Positions 8,627-18,234 of a stretch of DNA of 36,813 bases are shown here, one piece after another. The stretch spans positions 1 to 36,813 of the IMG/VR virus record IMGVR_UViG_3300037587_000536; one strand, written 5' to 3'. How positions within the stretch are numbered: the first letter of the stretch is position 1; every line of letters starts with the position of its first letter. The position numbers were made by a program, and so were the translations under genes. Below the pieces are notes generated by a model. The model was not told the DNA's origin. It saw only the letters and a list, made by a program, of their open reading frames with translations, and searched no databases. The DNA is from a virus.

Positions 8627-11600
8627 AATTGAGTTCGATGAAGCGGACGCCGGTACAGACAAGGAAATCGAGTTCGATAGCCCGGTCAAGCAGTCGCTCA
8701 ATTATGGCCTGACAAAACAGCCTGATCAGCACTCCCGTATTGTTAGCCTGGCAGACAGAGAACGCCTGCCGGTTGATATGGTAGAGCGCAACCTTCCTGA
8801 TCTGCAGGCCCGAGAGAATCGCGCCAACCTAAAGATCGATCAAATCGAATTCGATACCCCGGTAGCAGCCCGGGCCCTTGCCGATCCAGATACCGCGGCG
8901 ATGTCGCATGATGACCTGGATAACCTAACGGCACTGGAACGCATCTACCGCAAGCAGGAATCCAACACCCTGGCGTCCCGGCACGTTCGTGCGGTTAAGC
9001 GCGGCACTGTCGGCGTCGGGGTGGCGGGCGAGGCCATTGCCAGCTATCTGGACAAAGCAATCTCCGGCATTGGCCGGATGTTCCTGCCAAAGCCTCGCGG
9101 TATCTCTGATGCTGAATGGGAGAAAAAACAGGAGAAGCTTAACTTGACCCGCGGGTTCGGTGGCTTGATCACTGCGTCCAAGGCTTTCGGCGAGATCGCC
9201 CCCGACGAAAAGATCCAAGAATTCTCTCGGTTGGTGGATGAGGCGGCTGAAAAGCAAGGGACGGCTACAGCGATATTCAAGGGCGTTGGCTATCTGGCGC
9301 AGAATCCCAGCGTGTTGAGTGTGCTGCTGGCCGAGCAGGCGGCACCTATGGTGTTGGCCGCTCCTATCGCACCGATAACCGGCATGCTAGCCAAGCCATT
9401 GATCGCCAAGATTACCAGCGAAGCAGCGCGGCGTTACGCGGAACGAACCGTATTAATGGCCGGAATTCAGTTCAGTGCCAACATGACCAACATGTATGGC
9501 CAGGAGATAGCCCAAGGTATCAATGACGGAATGACCGTCGACAAAGCTCTGGTACGGGCCCGCACCAAATCGATCGCCGAGTCCGGCGCGAATGCCATGT
9601 TTGCCTTCATCCCTGTCGGCGGTGGCCGGGTGGCTCAGGTTTCCAAGGAAACAATCAAACAAGGCGTTGCCGGCGCCACCGGTGCGGCTGTCGGTTCGTT
9701 TGCTGTCGGCGAAGACATCACGCTGTCTGAGATGATGCTGGAGTTCTTCGGCGAGATGACCACGGCTCCGGCCGATATCGCGCTGGCTGCTCACTCTTCG
9801 CAGCTGGACAAGCGGCACGAGGCCAATATCAAAGAGCAGACCACGCTGCTGACCTCCAATATCGACCAGATGAAACTGGATGAGTTGGTCAACGTGGCCA
9901 AAGCCAACAAGCTCGGCGATCGCAACTCAGAGCGGTTCGGCAAGTTCATGCAATCGGTGGTGGCTGAATATGGTGAAGATGCCCAGGTTTACATCGACGG
10001 CGACCAGGTTGCCGACATTATCGCTGATATGGATGCTGACCTGCCCGGCGTCCAAGAGATGCAGCGCCAGCTTGATCAGGGCGGCGATATCGCTATCCCG
10101 CTTGAGTCGTACATTGCCGACATCTCTCGCAGCAGCGCCGGGGAATCGATCCGGCCTCACGTTCGTCTTGATGTTGACGGCCTGTCGCAGGTAGAGCTTG
10201 AGGAAGCGGTGCCGCAGATGGAGCAGCGGATTAAGGAATTGATGGAAAAGGCAGATCTCGATGCCGCCGAAACAACCCGTATCGATGAGATTACAGATCA
10301 GATCTTCACTCAGCTGATGGAAACCGGCCGGGTATCGACGCAGATCGCCAAGATGTCGAGCCAGATCATCCCTGCTTACATCGCCACTAAGGCGAGCGAG
10401 TACGGTCTTACCGTTGATGCTATGTATGAGAAGCTGGGCTTCGGTGGCGTTAAGGGGCCGGAGGGGGCGGTTGTGCTTGAGCCAGAACAAGTTCTGAGTC
10501 AGGAACCCGCGTTTATTGAAGCACCATTCCTGTTTGTTCAAGCGCGTGACAAATTCCTAGATACCCTTGCTGAAGACGCTGAGTCAGAAGAAGTGCTCGA
10601 AGCTGCCGAAGGCTTCGGCCCTGAGTACCGCAACTTTATCAAAGCGCTTGAGCGCAATGACTGGCTAGGTTTCGACTTCCCTTCACAGGCGATTGATGCT
10701 GCGCTGTCCGAAGAATTTGAAAACTTCGACCCATCACCCGGACTGAAGAGCGCAATGGGTCGCATGGTCAATGCCGAGGCGGCGACCGGCCGGGTGTTTG
10801 AACAGGCTGGCGTTGAGGCCGACCCTGATATCTTCATGCAACCTCAGCAAGAGCCCGCCAAAAACGGCAAGCGTCCGCCTCGCGCCACGTTCGACATTGA
10901 CGACCGGGTTATCACCTTGCTCGAGCAGAGCGATCCAACCTCGTTTATCCATGAGTCTGGCCACCTGTTCCTAGAGATGGAAAAGCAGCTGTCGGCTGAG
11001 TTCGGGGTTACCGATCGGCAGCAGGCGATGCTGGATTGGCTGGGGGTGGAGTCGTTCGACAAAGTGAAGGTCGAGCATCATGAAAAGTTCGCGCGCGGAT
11101 TCGAGGCCTATACCTTCGAAGGCAAGGCGCCGAGCCGTGACCTGGCGGCGGTGTTCGCCTCGTTCCGCCGGTGGATGCTGGAGATCTATAAGCGAATCAC
11201 TCGACTGGATGTCTCGCTGACTCCTGAAGTGCGAGAGTTCTTCGACCACATGCTGGCGACCGATGCTCAGATTGAAGAGGTGCGGGATAACCCGGCATAT
11301 GAGCAGTTCTTCCGTGATGCCAAGTCTGCCGGCATGACCGATGCCGAGTGGACGGAATACCAGAAGCGGCAGGAGAAGAGCAAAAACAAAGCGACCTCTA
11401 CGCTCGAGCAGAAGATTCTCAAGCAGATGAAGCGTAGGTATACCAGGGAGTGGAAGGCCGAGAAAAAAGAGTTGCTCAACGAGGAGATGGCAAGCCTTGG
11501 CGAAAAGCCCATCTACCAGGCTGTTAAATTCATACAGACAAAAGATGAAGAGGGGCAGTCAAGAAAACTCAACTCCGATTCCGTTAAGGAAATGTTCGAC

Positions 11601-14600
11601 GGCAAGATTCCGCCAAAGCTGCTGACAATGATTTCCAAAACCGGAACCATGACGCCTGATGACGTAGCCCTTGATCACGGGTATTCATCTGGGCACGAGA
11701 TGCTGACTGACATCATTGATAACCCGACCCAGAAGCAGCGCGCCGAGAACACCGTCGAACAGAGGATGATTTCGAAGCATGGCGACATCCTCAACGACGG
11801 CACGATCGAACAGGAAGCCCGTGACGCGGCTCAGAACGAAGACAAAGCCAAAGTCTTAATGATTGAGCTTAGAGCCCTTAACAAGCAAGCAGGGGCCGCT
11901 CAGGATATTGATCGGGCTGCACTGAAGGCAGGGGCCGAGCGGACCATTGCGGCGGCCAAGGTTAGCGACATCCGACCAAGCCGTTTCTACAGGGCTGAGA
12001 TCAAGGCAGCACAGAAGGCAGCTGCAGCGCTTGAGGCCGGGAACATCGATGAGGCAAGGGGTCACAAGATCCAGCAGCTGGCCAACCACTACCTCTATCG
12101 GGAGGCGGTCGACGCCGAGAAGCGGGTTGTCACCATGCGCCGGTATATCGCCGGGGTGAAGACGCGCAAGCTTAATTCGAAGATGGTCGACCCAGAATAC
12201 ATCCATCAGATGAAGATCCTGGCGGCGGCGTATGATTTCCGCACCGGCAAGCGCTCTGAGGACGAAGCCAAGGCAGCATTGCTTAACCTGGCCGGATGGG
12301 TTGAGGCTCAAATGAGCAGCGATAACTGGATTGTTCCGCAGTTCATGGATCCAACCCTGTCTGAGATGGTGGCGATCAAGAACAACGACGCGCTCGAGCC
12401 CCACGAAAAATCAGCAGCGATCGAGCAGCTGAAGATTCCTCGTTACAGCGAGATGACGATGGAGCAGCTTCGCGGCGCCTACGACATGATCAAAAACCTG
12501 CGCTTTGTTGGCGGCCGGCTGTCGAAGGGCGAGGCTGAAGCATTCAAGCAACTGACAGTAGAAACCGCAGATAGCATCATCGAGCATGGCGGCAAGAATA
12601 TTCCACGACCTCAAGAGCAATCGACCGCTTTCAAACTGATCTCTGCCATTAAGCAGTTTGGCGCCGATCATGTTGTGTTGGGCAATACGATCGCACAGAT
12701 GGATGGGTATCAGCTATTCGGCCCGATGTTTAAAGCGTTCTACCAGCAAATTCTGGATGCAACCAATGTCGAGTTGAAGCTAAAGCGCGATATAGGCGAG
12801 AAGCTGGAAGAGATATTTGGCAAGTTCAAGCGCAAGGATTTAGCCAAGGGATTCACGGAGTCGGGTAATGCTGGCCACCGACAGATCACCAAGACCAATG
12901 GTGAGCGCTGGTCACTGAGTCGCCGGGGCCGGTTAATCCTGGCGATGTACTGGGGATCACCGGAAAGCCGAACTGCGCTGATGATCGGAAACGACATCTC
13001 TGAGACTGATGCGATCGCTATGATTGGAACGCTCAGCAAGAAAGAATTGGATTTCGTTCAAAACATCTGGGATCTGAACGAAGGGCTTTGGCCACAGGTG
13101 CGAGATACCGCGCTTAAAATGACCGGCGTCGCCCCTCCAAAGGTTGAGCATGTACCTTACGAGGTGAATGGCCGAACCATGCCTGGTGGCTATATCAGGC
13201 TGTTCTACGACTATGACGCTCGCGATAGCTACCTGCAGGATTCCGGCGAGAATGGCAGCCTTACCAGGTCGGGCGGGCACGTTATGAAAAACACTCGGCA
13301 CGGCGCGCGAAACGAGCGGGTCGGGTCCGGCGGTCGGCCGGTTAGTTTTGAGCTCGACAACATCTTCAGAGCCCTGGACGAAAGCATGCATGATATCGCT
13401 TTCGCTGAAACCGCGCGCGATGGTACCCGGTTCCTGCAGTCAAAGGCTGTCCGTAATGCGATCGTCTTGAAATACGGGAAGGAAGTATTCGAGTCACTGA
13501 ATGCCAGCATGGAAGGTATTATTGCAGGCAACTTCGCCAGCAATCACCCTATCAACTCACTGCTGCGATACCTTCGCACCAATGCCAGCTATGCGATGCT
13601 CGGGTATTCGATCCGCAACGTGATGCAGCAGCCGGTGGCCGTGACCAATGTGTTCGGTAAGATCGGCGAAAAATATACGCTCAAGGGGATGGCTGAATTC
13701 GTGTTCAACCCTATGAAGGCGCGGGCGCGGGTCGAGTGGATTCAAGAGCGCTCTGAGTTTATGCGGAAACGAACAAATCTAGTTAACCGCGATACGTCTG
13801 AGATCTTAAACAAAATTGGTGGCAGCTTGATGTCTGGTCCACTGAAGCGTCATGCCTTCGACCTGCAGACAATGGGCGATGCCATCGTGGCTTATCCGGC
13901 CTGGTACGGGGCGTACCTGAAAGAGCTGGATCGCTCCGGAAGCGAGAAACAAGCGATCACCTTTGCTGATGAATCAGTAGCTCAGACAGTCGGATCAGGC
14001 CTGATGAAAGATCTATCGCCAATGATGCAGGGTTCTGGCCAGCTGAAGGTTGTTGGTCCTGAAATGCTGAAGTCGATTACCTTTATGGGGTCGTACTTCA
14101 ATAAAGTTGCCAACCTTACCCGCGATGCTTTCAAAGAGAATGACCTAACAACCGTCCGGGGAGGCGCCGAGTTTACCCGACAGATGGCTTGGTACCTGAT
14201 GATCCCTGCTGTGGTGTCGGCGCTGATCGTTGATGATCTGCCTGGCGAGGATGATGATGAGGGCTGGCTGAAGTGGGCTGGCGAGAAGACCCTTGAGTAC
14301 GGTCTGGCTCAGATCTTCATTATTCGCGATCTGGTTTACCTGTGGAATGGCTTCACCCCCAGTACTCCATATACCCGCGCAGTGACTGAGGCAGGGCGTA
14401 CGGTTAAACTGACGACTGCCATCGTGACCGGTGAAAAAGAATTGAGCGCTGAGGTATTGGCTAAACTGACTCGAAACGTATCGGCATTTGTGCCGCTGCC
14501 AGGTGCCGGCCAGGCAGCACGGACCATAGAGGGCGCCGTTGATGCGTCTGAAAAGAACAACCGCAATCTCTACCAGATGCTGGTAGAGGGTAAGGAGCGT

Positions 14601-14606
14601 AACTGA
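8616..14606 (+). CDS. Giant polyvalent ejection protein with HExxH zincin motif and LPD38-like C-terminus, 1996 aa
   Basis: I chose the ATG at 8616, which overlaps the previous stop, over the upstream TTG. The protein begins with repeats of an acidic IEFD motif (residues ~4, 21 and 69). It then has Ala-rich, partly hydrophobic segments (residues ~125-390). At residues 779-783 it carries HESGH followed by LFLE, a zincin-type HExxH metalloprotease signature. Long coiled-coil-like stretches follow, and the last ~450 residues resemble the large polyvalent protein-associated domain LPD38 (NASYAMLGYSIRNVMQQP, then a hydrophobic YLMIPAVVSALIVDDLPGEDDD-type segment). It takes the gp16 place behind gp14- and gp15-like genes, so it is probably packaged and injected. 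Functions in cell-wall entry, channel formation or host-protein cleavage are inferences. Confidence 0.8.
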   Translation: MAIEIEFDEADAGTDKEIEFDSPVKQSLNYGLTKQPDQHSRIVSLADRERLPVDMVERNLPDLQARENRANLKIDQIEFDTPVAARALADPDTAAMSHDDLDNLTALERIYRKQESNTLASRHVRAVKRGTVGVGVAGEAIASYLDKAISGIGRMFLPKPRGISDAEWEKKQEKLNLTRGFGGLITASKAFGEIAPDEKIQEFSRLVDEAAEKQGTATAIFKGVGYLAQNPSVLSVLLAEQAAPMVLAAPIAPITGMLAKPLIAKITSEAARRYAERTVLMAGIQFSANMTNMYGQEIAQGINDGMTVDKALVRARTKSIAESGANAMFAFIPVGGGRVAQVSKETIKQGVAGATGAAVGSFAVGEDITLSEMMLEFFGEMTTAPADIALAAHSSQLDKRHEANIKEQTTLLTSNIDQMKLDELVNVAKANKLGDRNSERFGKFMQSVVAEYGEDAQVYIDGDQVADIIADMDADLPGVQEMQRQLDQGGDIAIPLESYIADISRSSAGESIRPHVRLDVDGLSQVELEEAVPQMEQRIKELMEKADLDAAETTRIDEITDQIFTQLMETGRVSTQIAKMSSQIIPAYIATKASEYGLTVDAMYEKLGFGGVKGPEGAVVLEPEQVLSQEPAFIEAPFLFVQARDKFLDTLAEDAESEEVLEAAEGFGPEYRNFIKALERNDWLGFDFPSQAIDAALSEEFENFDPSPGLKSAMGRMVNAEAATGRVFEQAGVEADPDIFMQPQQEPAKNGKRPPRATFDIDDRVITLLEQSDPTSFIHESGHLFLEMEKQLSAEFGVTDRQQAMLDWLGVESFDKVKVEHHEKFARGFEAYTFEGKAPSRDLAAVFASFRRWMLEIYKRITRLDVSLTPEVREFFDHMLATDAQIEEVRDNPAYEQFFRDAKSAGMTDAEWTEYQKRQEKSKNKATSTLEQKILKQMKRRYTREWKAEKKELLNEEMASLGEKPIYQAVKFIQTKDEEGQSRKLNSDSVKEMFDGKIPPKLLTMISKTGTMTPDDVALDHGYSSGHEMLTDIIDNPTQKQRAENTVEQRMISKHGDILNDGTIEQEARDAAQNEDKAKVLMIELRALNKQAGAAQDIDRAALKAGAERTIAAAKVSDIRPSRFYRAEIKAAQKAAAALEAGNIDEARGHKIQQLANHYLYREAVDAEKRVVTMRRYIAGVKTRKLNSKMVDPEYIHQMKILAAAYDFRTGKRSEDEAKAALLNLAGWVEAQMSSDNWIVPQFMDPTLSEMVAIKNNDALEPHEKSAAIEQLKIPRYSEMTMEQLRGAYDMIKNLRFVGGRLSKGEAEAFKQLTVETADSIIEHGGKNIPRPQEQSTAFKLISAIKQFGADHVVLGNTIAQMDGYQLFGPMFKAFYQQILDATNVELKLKRDIGEKLEEIFGKFKRKDLAKGFTESGNAGHRQITKTNGERWSLSRRGRLILAMYWGSPESRTALMIGNDISETDAIAMIGTLSKKELDFVQNIWDLNEGLWPQVRDTALKMTGVAPPKVEHVPYEVNGRTMPGGYIRLFYDYDARDSYLQDSGENGSLTRSGGHVMKNTRHGARNERVGSGGRPVSFELDNIFRALDESMHDIAFAETARDGTRFLQSKAVRNAIVLKYGKEVFESLNASMEGIIAGNFASNHPINSLLRYLRTNASYAMLGYSIRNVMQQPVAVTNVFGKIGEKYTLKGMAEFVFNPMKARARVEWIQERSEFMRKRTNLVNRDTSEILNKIGGSLMSGPLKRHAFDLQTMGDAIVAYPAWYGAYLKELDRSGSEKQAITFADESVAQTVGSGLMKDLSPMMQGSGQLKVVGPEMLKSITFMGSYFNKVANLTRDAFKENDLTTVRGGAEFTRQMAWYLMIPAVVSALIVDDLPGEDDDEGWLKWAGEKTLEYGLAQIFIIRDLVYLWNGFTPSTPYTRAVTEAGRTVKLTTAIVTGEKELSAEVLAKLTRNVSAFVPLPGAGQAARTIEGAVDASEKNNRNLYQMLVEGKERN

Positions 14607-16897
14607 TGACTAGCACTATCCAAGACCGTTTTAATATCGTGCCGGAAGAAGGCATTAAGCATCCTTGCCGGATGGCAACTACTGTAAATATCACCCTATC
14701 TGGATTGCAAACAATTGACGGGGTCTCTGGCGCTGAAAATGATCGAGTTTTGGTTGTGATTCAAACAGACGCCTCTGAAAATGGTATTTATGTGATGCAG
14801 CCTACTGCTTGGGTGCGGGCATCTGATTGGGATGATAACAGCGACGTTGTGACTGGCATGCTTGTTACTAGCAGCGAAGGTACTGTAAACAATAATGCGA
14901 CTTGGCAGGCTAACTTTTCCGGCTCGTTTAACGTAGGAACAACACCAGTTTCGTTTCCGCAGCGGCCGATAGCGGCGAATTCAGACAAGCGCTATGGAGT
15001 TAAATTCACAAACATTGCCGCTATGGAGGCGCTTAACCCTGTGGGTATAGATGGCATTGTGGTTGACCTGCAGCCAGGCATGGTTGTTGACACCGTTGGC
15101 GCGGTGAATGCGGGTGTTGGTCCAGGTCGGTACCGAGTGACGGCCCCACAAGCTACGGATGGATTCTTTAATCGTGATGCGGCGAACGGGAACGCATTAA
15201 TACTGGAGCATCATGGCTCGGTGGGGATAACTCAAGCAGGTGCTATCGGGTCGGGTGATGAAGCAACCATCATCCAGGGAGCTATCAATGCTGCGGCGGG
15301 GCTGACTCTAATATTGATGGCGGGGATGACCTTCGCATCTTCAGTTGAGCCGTTGGTTTCCAGCGCGCTAACGATCCGAGGCAAAGGAACGTTAGCGCCT
15401 ATAGCAAGTCGTGCTCTGCATGTGGAAGCTACTGCTTCAGGGACAAAGCTAAAGGATTTCCTGGTACAGAATGACATTGCGGATGTCACAACTAATACCA
15501 CATCTATCCTGATCAACGGGGCCAACGACTGTTTGCTTGAGCGTATAAGGATCGCTGATTCTTTCAAGACCAATGACGCCATTAAAATTAAGGACGGAGA
15601 TCGTAACGAGGTTATAAGGTGTCGAGGTAAAGACCTGCGGGGGGCTTTTGTCCTTATTGAAGGCACCCTGGTTGGCCGAGGTGTTGACAACTTGGTCCAC
15701 GGCTGCACCGTTGATGGTACCGGCTATCATGGAATCTACACTCGCAAACACGTAAACACCAAGGATACAAACAACCGGCTTACCAACAACACAATCCGCA
15801 ACATCGGTGAGCACACGTCGGTGAGCCTTGTAGTAGGAATAGAGGCGTGGGGGCATAGTGACGTCATCACAGGTAACACTCTGAAAGGTGTTCTTGACGT
15901 CAATAAACCTAAAGCCAATAGCTTTATTGGAATCACAGTAGGAACCAACCCTTTCAGCATCGTGTCGAACAACCGGATCGATATGTTCGTTCAGTATGGT
16001 GTCGAAATTGGCAACAACTCTCATGGTGCAAACGCGAACAACAACGTCATCAGCAATATTTACGATGACTTTGCGGCACCAACAAAAGGGGCCGCGATAG
16101 CCTACACCGGCACGGTCAGTTCCATAGACTGCATATTCAGCTGTAACAACTCAACACGGACTTTCATCGGATATGATGCGCCGTTCGGGGCAACTGTCAC
16201 GCTGCTTGGAAATACCTTGGTTTCTGATTTGTTCGACCGGGCTTCGCACGCCACTCGAGGCATGAACATTCAAGGGGCATCTACGTTCTCCGAGCTCACT
16301 GGGAACACCTTGGTTGGCTGGGACATCGGAATATTCCCCGCCGAGTCATCTCTAACCGATGATATTATTACGGTCACAGGTGGCCAGATCCGAGATTGCA
16401 ACTGGGGCGTAAGGTCGCTTCTGAAGCCGATAAGTTTGAATGGCGTGGCATTCCATAATTGCGGAATTGCACCAACGTCTGCAGCGGTCGGTCTTGAGTC
16501 AGGTTCAAAGTGGTCATTGAATGGCTGCATATTCGGACATGACACCGCTGCTCAGATAGCGGTGGTGGTGAAGAACGAGGCCACTGATCACGGCGGTAAG
16601 GCCATTGGTACTGTGTTCCTTGACAGTAATGTGTCGCTTACAGGGTCGATCACTAGCTGGGTTGCATTGAGCGTGAAGGACGATCAGTTCTTAAATGGCC
16701 CTCGCATTACCTACGGGACCGGAATACCTGGCAGCGGAACATACACAATTGGGCATCGAATCATAAATTTAACCCCCTCTGTGCTAGGCGGCGGCGGGAG
16801 TCAATACACTATCGAAAACTGGAAACGCATCACCACTGGTCCCGGAAACGTGCTTAATACTGACTGGGTAGAGGGCCGAGAACTGACAGGGACATAG
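14606..16897 (+). CDS. Tailspike / tail fibre with pectate-lyase-type beta-helix, 763 aa
   Basis: It shares one base with the preceding stop and has GGAG upstream. The N-terminal ~125 residues form a particle-binding domain that ends at the FPQRP linker. A hinge region follows (residues ~130-200), then a right-handed parallel beta-helix from about residue 210. The helix shows up as repeated N-rich turns such as NGANDCLLERIRI, RLTNNTIRNI, VIGNTL-type and NNVISNI. The C-terminal domain has the tailspike pattern SGTYTIGHRIINLTPS and ends WVEGRELTG. Such proteins bind, and often cut, surface polysaccharide of the host. The catalytic residues cannot be located by eye. It is the last gene of the structural block, before a bidirectional hairpin. 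Confidence 0.85.
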   Translation: MTSTIQDRFNIVPEEGIKHPCRMATTVNITLSGLQTIDGVSGAENDRVLVVIQTDASENGIYVMQPTAWVRASDWDDNSDVVTGMLVTSSEGTVNNNATWQANFSGSFNVGTTPVSFPQRPIAANSDKRYGVKFTNIAAMEALNPVGIDGIVVDLQPGMVVDTVGAVNAGVGPGRYRVTAPQATDGFFNRDAANGNALILEHHGSVGITQAGAIGSGDEATIIQGAINAAAGLTLILMAGMTFASSVEPLVSSALTIRGKGTLAPIASRALHVEATASGTKLKDFLVQNDIADVTTNTTSILINGANDCLLERIRIADSFKTNDAIKIKDGDRNEVIRCRGKDLRGAFVLIEGTLVGRGVDNLVHGCTVDGTGYHGIYTRKHVNTKDTNNRLTNNTIRNIGEHTSVSLVVGIEAWGHSDVITGNTLKGVLDVNKPKANSFIGITVGTNPFSIVSNNRIDMFVQYGVEIGNNSHGANANNNVISNIYDDFAAPTKGAAIAYTGTVSSIDCIFSCNNSTRTFIGYDAPFGATVTLLGNTLVSDLFDRASHATRGMNIQGASTFSELTGNTLVGWDIGIFPAESSLTDDIITVTGGQIRDCNWGVRSLLKPISLNGVAFHNCGIAPTSAAVGLESGSKWSLNGCIFGHDTAAQIAVVVKNEATDHGGKAIGTVFLDSNVSLTGSITSWVALSVKDDQFLNGPRITYGTGIPGSGTYTIGHRIINLTPSVLGGGGSQYTIENWKRITTGPGNVLNTDWVEGRELTGT

Positions 16898-16913
16898 GTC
16901 AAGCGTTAGGCTT

Positions 16914-16943
16914 TAGCCCGTCATCCTGAGTGGTGACGGGCTA
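16914..16943. terminator. Ten-bp perfect hairpin between converging operons
   Basis: TAGCCCGTCA (16914-16923) pairs perfectly with TGACGGGCTA (16934-16943) around a ten-base loop. On the plus strand it is followed by TTTAA, so it can terminate the structural transcript. On the minus strand its first three bases are the stop codon of rusA, so the same stem forms the 3' end of the leftward early message. It works as a shared or bidirectional terminator in the 43-base gap, though neither side has a long T-run. Confidence 0.65.
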
Positions 16944-17309
16944 TTTAACTCCCGGCTCATCAACACCATTGATTACTATCGCCCCATAATCGGACCAGCG
17001 CTTCTCGGCCCATAGGCTCCACACGGCGCAGTCTTGCTTGTGAGTGGCGTCAAGCACAGCCTTTAGTAGATTATCTACGTCTGGAGTCTGCTGGTGCGGC
17101 TGGAGGCGCATTAGGTCGCGCTTCTTCTTGCTCCAGGTCTTTGGCATCGGGATAAAGAACGTGATCTTCTGGCCGCTCTGCTCGATTTTCACGCGCTTCA
17201 GTCTGCATTCATCGGCAAAGGCCCGGTACCGCATCACGCAATCACGCTGTTCCCATTTATCCGATCTGGTCTGCCGGGGCTTGGTGCAGGGCGTTATGTC
17301 GTAGTGCAT
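16941..17309 (-). CDS. rusA: RusA-like Holliday junction resolvase, 122 aa
   Basis: The signature TPDVDNLLKAVLD (residues 75-87) carries the two acidic residues (Asp77, Asp79) and the Asn/Lys pattern of the RusA active site. A further Asp (Asp93) in KQDC follows, as in the E. coli enzyme. The preceding FFIPMPKTWSKKKRD stretch is the usual beta-strand and basic helix. RusA dimers cut four-way junctions symmetrically and help resolve replication and recombination intermediates before packaging. The length is typical (about 120). The gene shares one base with the upstream Ref-type gene, and both sit at the end of the leftward operon in the place of lambda's nin region. Confidence 0.9.
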   Translation of the reverse strand: MHYDITPCTKPRQTRSDKWEQRDCVMRYRAFADECRLKRVKIEQSGQKITFFIPMPKTWSKKKRDLMRLQPHQQTPDVDNLLKAVLDATHKQDCAVWSLWAEKRWSDYGAIVINGVDEPGVK

Positions 17310-17635
17310 CAGATATTCTCCAGTGTTAGCTTCAGCAGATATTCTTGCGTTCCGAAGCTCTCCTCAAACTCTCGGAGTTTGCCATGCACGTATCCACCTG
17401 GCTTCTCTTCGCCTACCCCTTGGTGGTGCCACCCACAAAGCCCCAGAACCTGCTTGTGAGGCTCAGGCATGGAAAGCGACCGCTTAGAGCCGTATACGTG
17501 GTGTATGGCCGCTGGTGTGCCTTGATGGCCGGATATGATGTAGCAGCAGATACAGCCAAACTCTGCCACCTTGTTCATGTATTCGCGCTCAGATGCGTTT
17601 GGCTGACTTGCTCGTTTCATCATCCCATCCTGCAC
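17309..17635 (-). CDS. Ref-family RecA-dependent nuclease-like, 108 aa
   Basis: Metal-ligand residues are arranged as in the recombination-enhancement (Ref) and related HNH-type phage proteins: C28xC30C31 near the start, IHHVYG at residues 44-49, then LCGWHHQGVGE at 66-76 and HGKLREFEESFGTQ at the end. In phage P1, Ref cuts DNA within RecA displacement loops. Related short proteins without the P1 N-terminal arm are common in lambdoid nin regions, and this one has the short form. An alternative start is the Met at residue 5 or 6. It overlaps the preceding gene by 16 bases and RusA by one base, so it is probably translated with both. Confidence 0.8.
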   Translation of the reverse strand: MQDGMMKRASQPNASEREYMNKVAEFGCICCYIISGHQGTPAAIHHVYGSKRSLSMPEPHKQVLGLCGWHHQGVGEEKPGGYVHGKLREFEESFGTQEYLLKLTLENI

Positions 17636-18234
17636 ATATCAAGAGCAACCTGCTCGGCTTCTGACTCGCTGGCGAAGTTTGCCCGGCTGAAGACGTAGCG
17701 CCAGGCCACCGCGAACACCTTGCGATAGAACACAATAAACTCAGCCTCTGAACTCATTGCATTAAAATTAATTGAGTGAAGTTTCTTTTTCACGCCGGTA
17801 GGCGTTTTGACCAGATCGTAATAGCCGGCCTCTTCCTTCAGCCAGTCGTGAATATCCTGCAGCTTGCCGGCGGCCTTCTCGTTTTCTGGGATGTTGGCTT
17901 TACCGACTTCGGTCCTGTGTTCAAGGTACATGCCTAGCGATACCTCAGATGGGCCGGGGTCATGCCCGGCGCCGCTAAGCCACTTCAAGTAGCCGCTGAC
18001 GAAGCGCTGATCATACTCGGACCGAACACCGGACTCTGACTCCCAGTAATCTGCAACCAGGCGCACAAGGCCAGCCCAGTACAGTTGATGGTGCTTTAGC
18101 GACCGATCGCTAACCCGCACCAGTGAAACCCGAAAGCCTTGGCCATTGCGGATCCCCTCCAGCGCTTCACGGTCGGCGCTGGTTACCGGAACAAGGGTGT
18201 CGGCCATCTTGCGAACGATTAGCTCAATTGGCAT
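17620..18234 (-). CDS. DUF1367-family phage protein, 204 aa
   Basis: The pattern near the N-terminus (IELIVRKMADTLVPVT, then ADREALEGIRNG and FRVSLVRVSDRSLKHHQLYWAGL at ~35-57) matches the DUF1367 family of lambdoid phages, usually 180-210 residues long. The family is found in nin-like regions next to RusA and Ref, as here. No catalytic residues are known for it and the biochemical role is unsettled. The ATG at 18234 fits the family start and overlaps the upstream gene by eleven bases, so I keep it over the Met at residue 10. Function is otherwise unknown. Confidence 0.75.
   Translation of the reverse strand: MPIELIVRKMADTLVPVTSADREALEGIRNGQGFRVSLVRVSDRSLKHHQLYWAGLVRLVADYWESESGVRSEYDQRFVSGYLKWLSGAGHDPGPSEVSLGMYLEHRTEVGKANIPENEKAAGKLQDIHDWLKEEAGYYDLVKTPTGVKKKLHSINFNAMSSEAEFIVFYRKVFAVAWRYVFSRANFASESEAEQVALDMCRMG

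Noticed and set aside
9927-10541. Long open frame of 204 codons on the minus strand
   Set aside because: It is fully inside the giant ejection protein frame, has no suitable ribosome site and is unlike any phage protein. The length is explained by codon bias of the real gene.
15449-16024. 191-codon minus-strand frame in the tailspike gene
   Set aside because: Shadow of the tailspike frame; no ribosome site, no promoter and no separate gene context.
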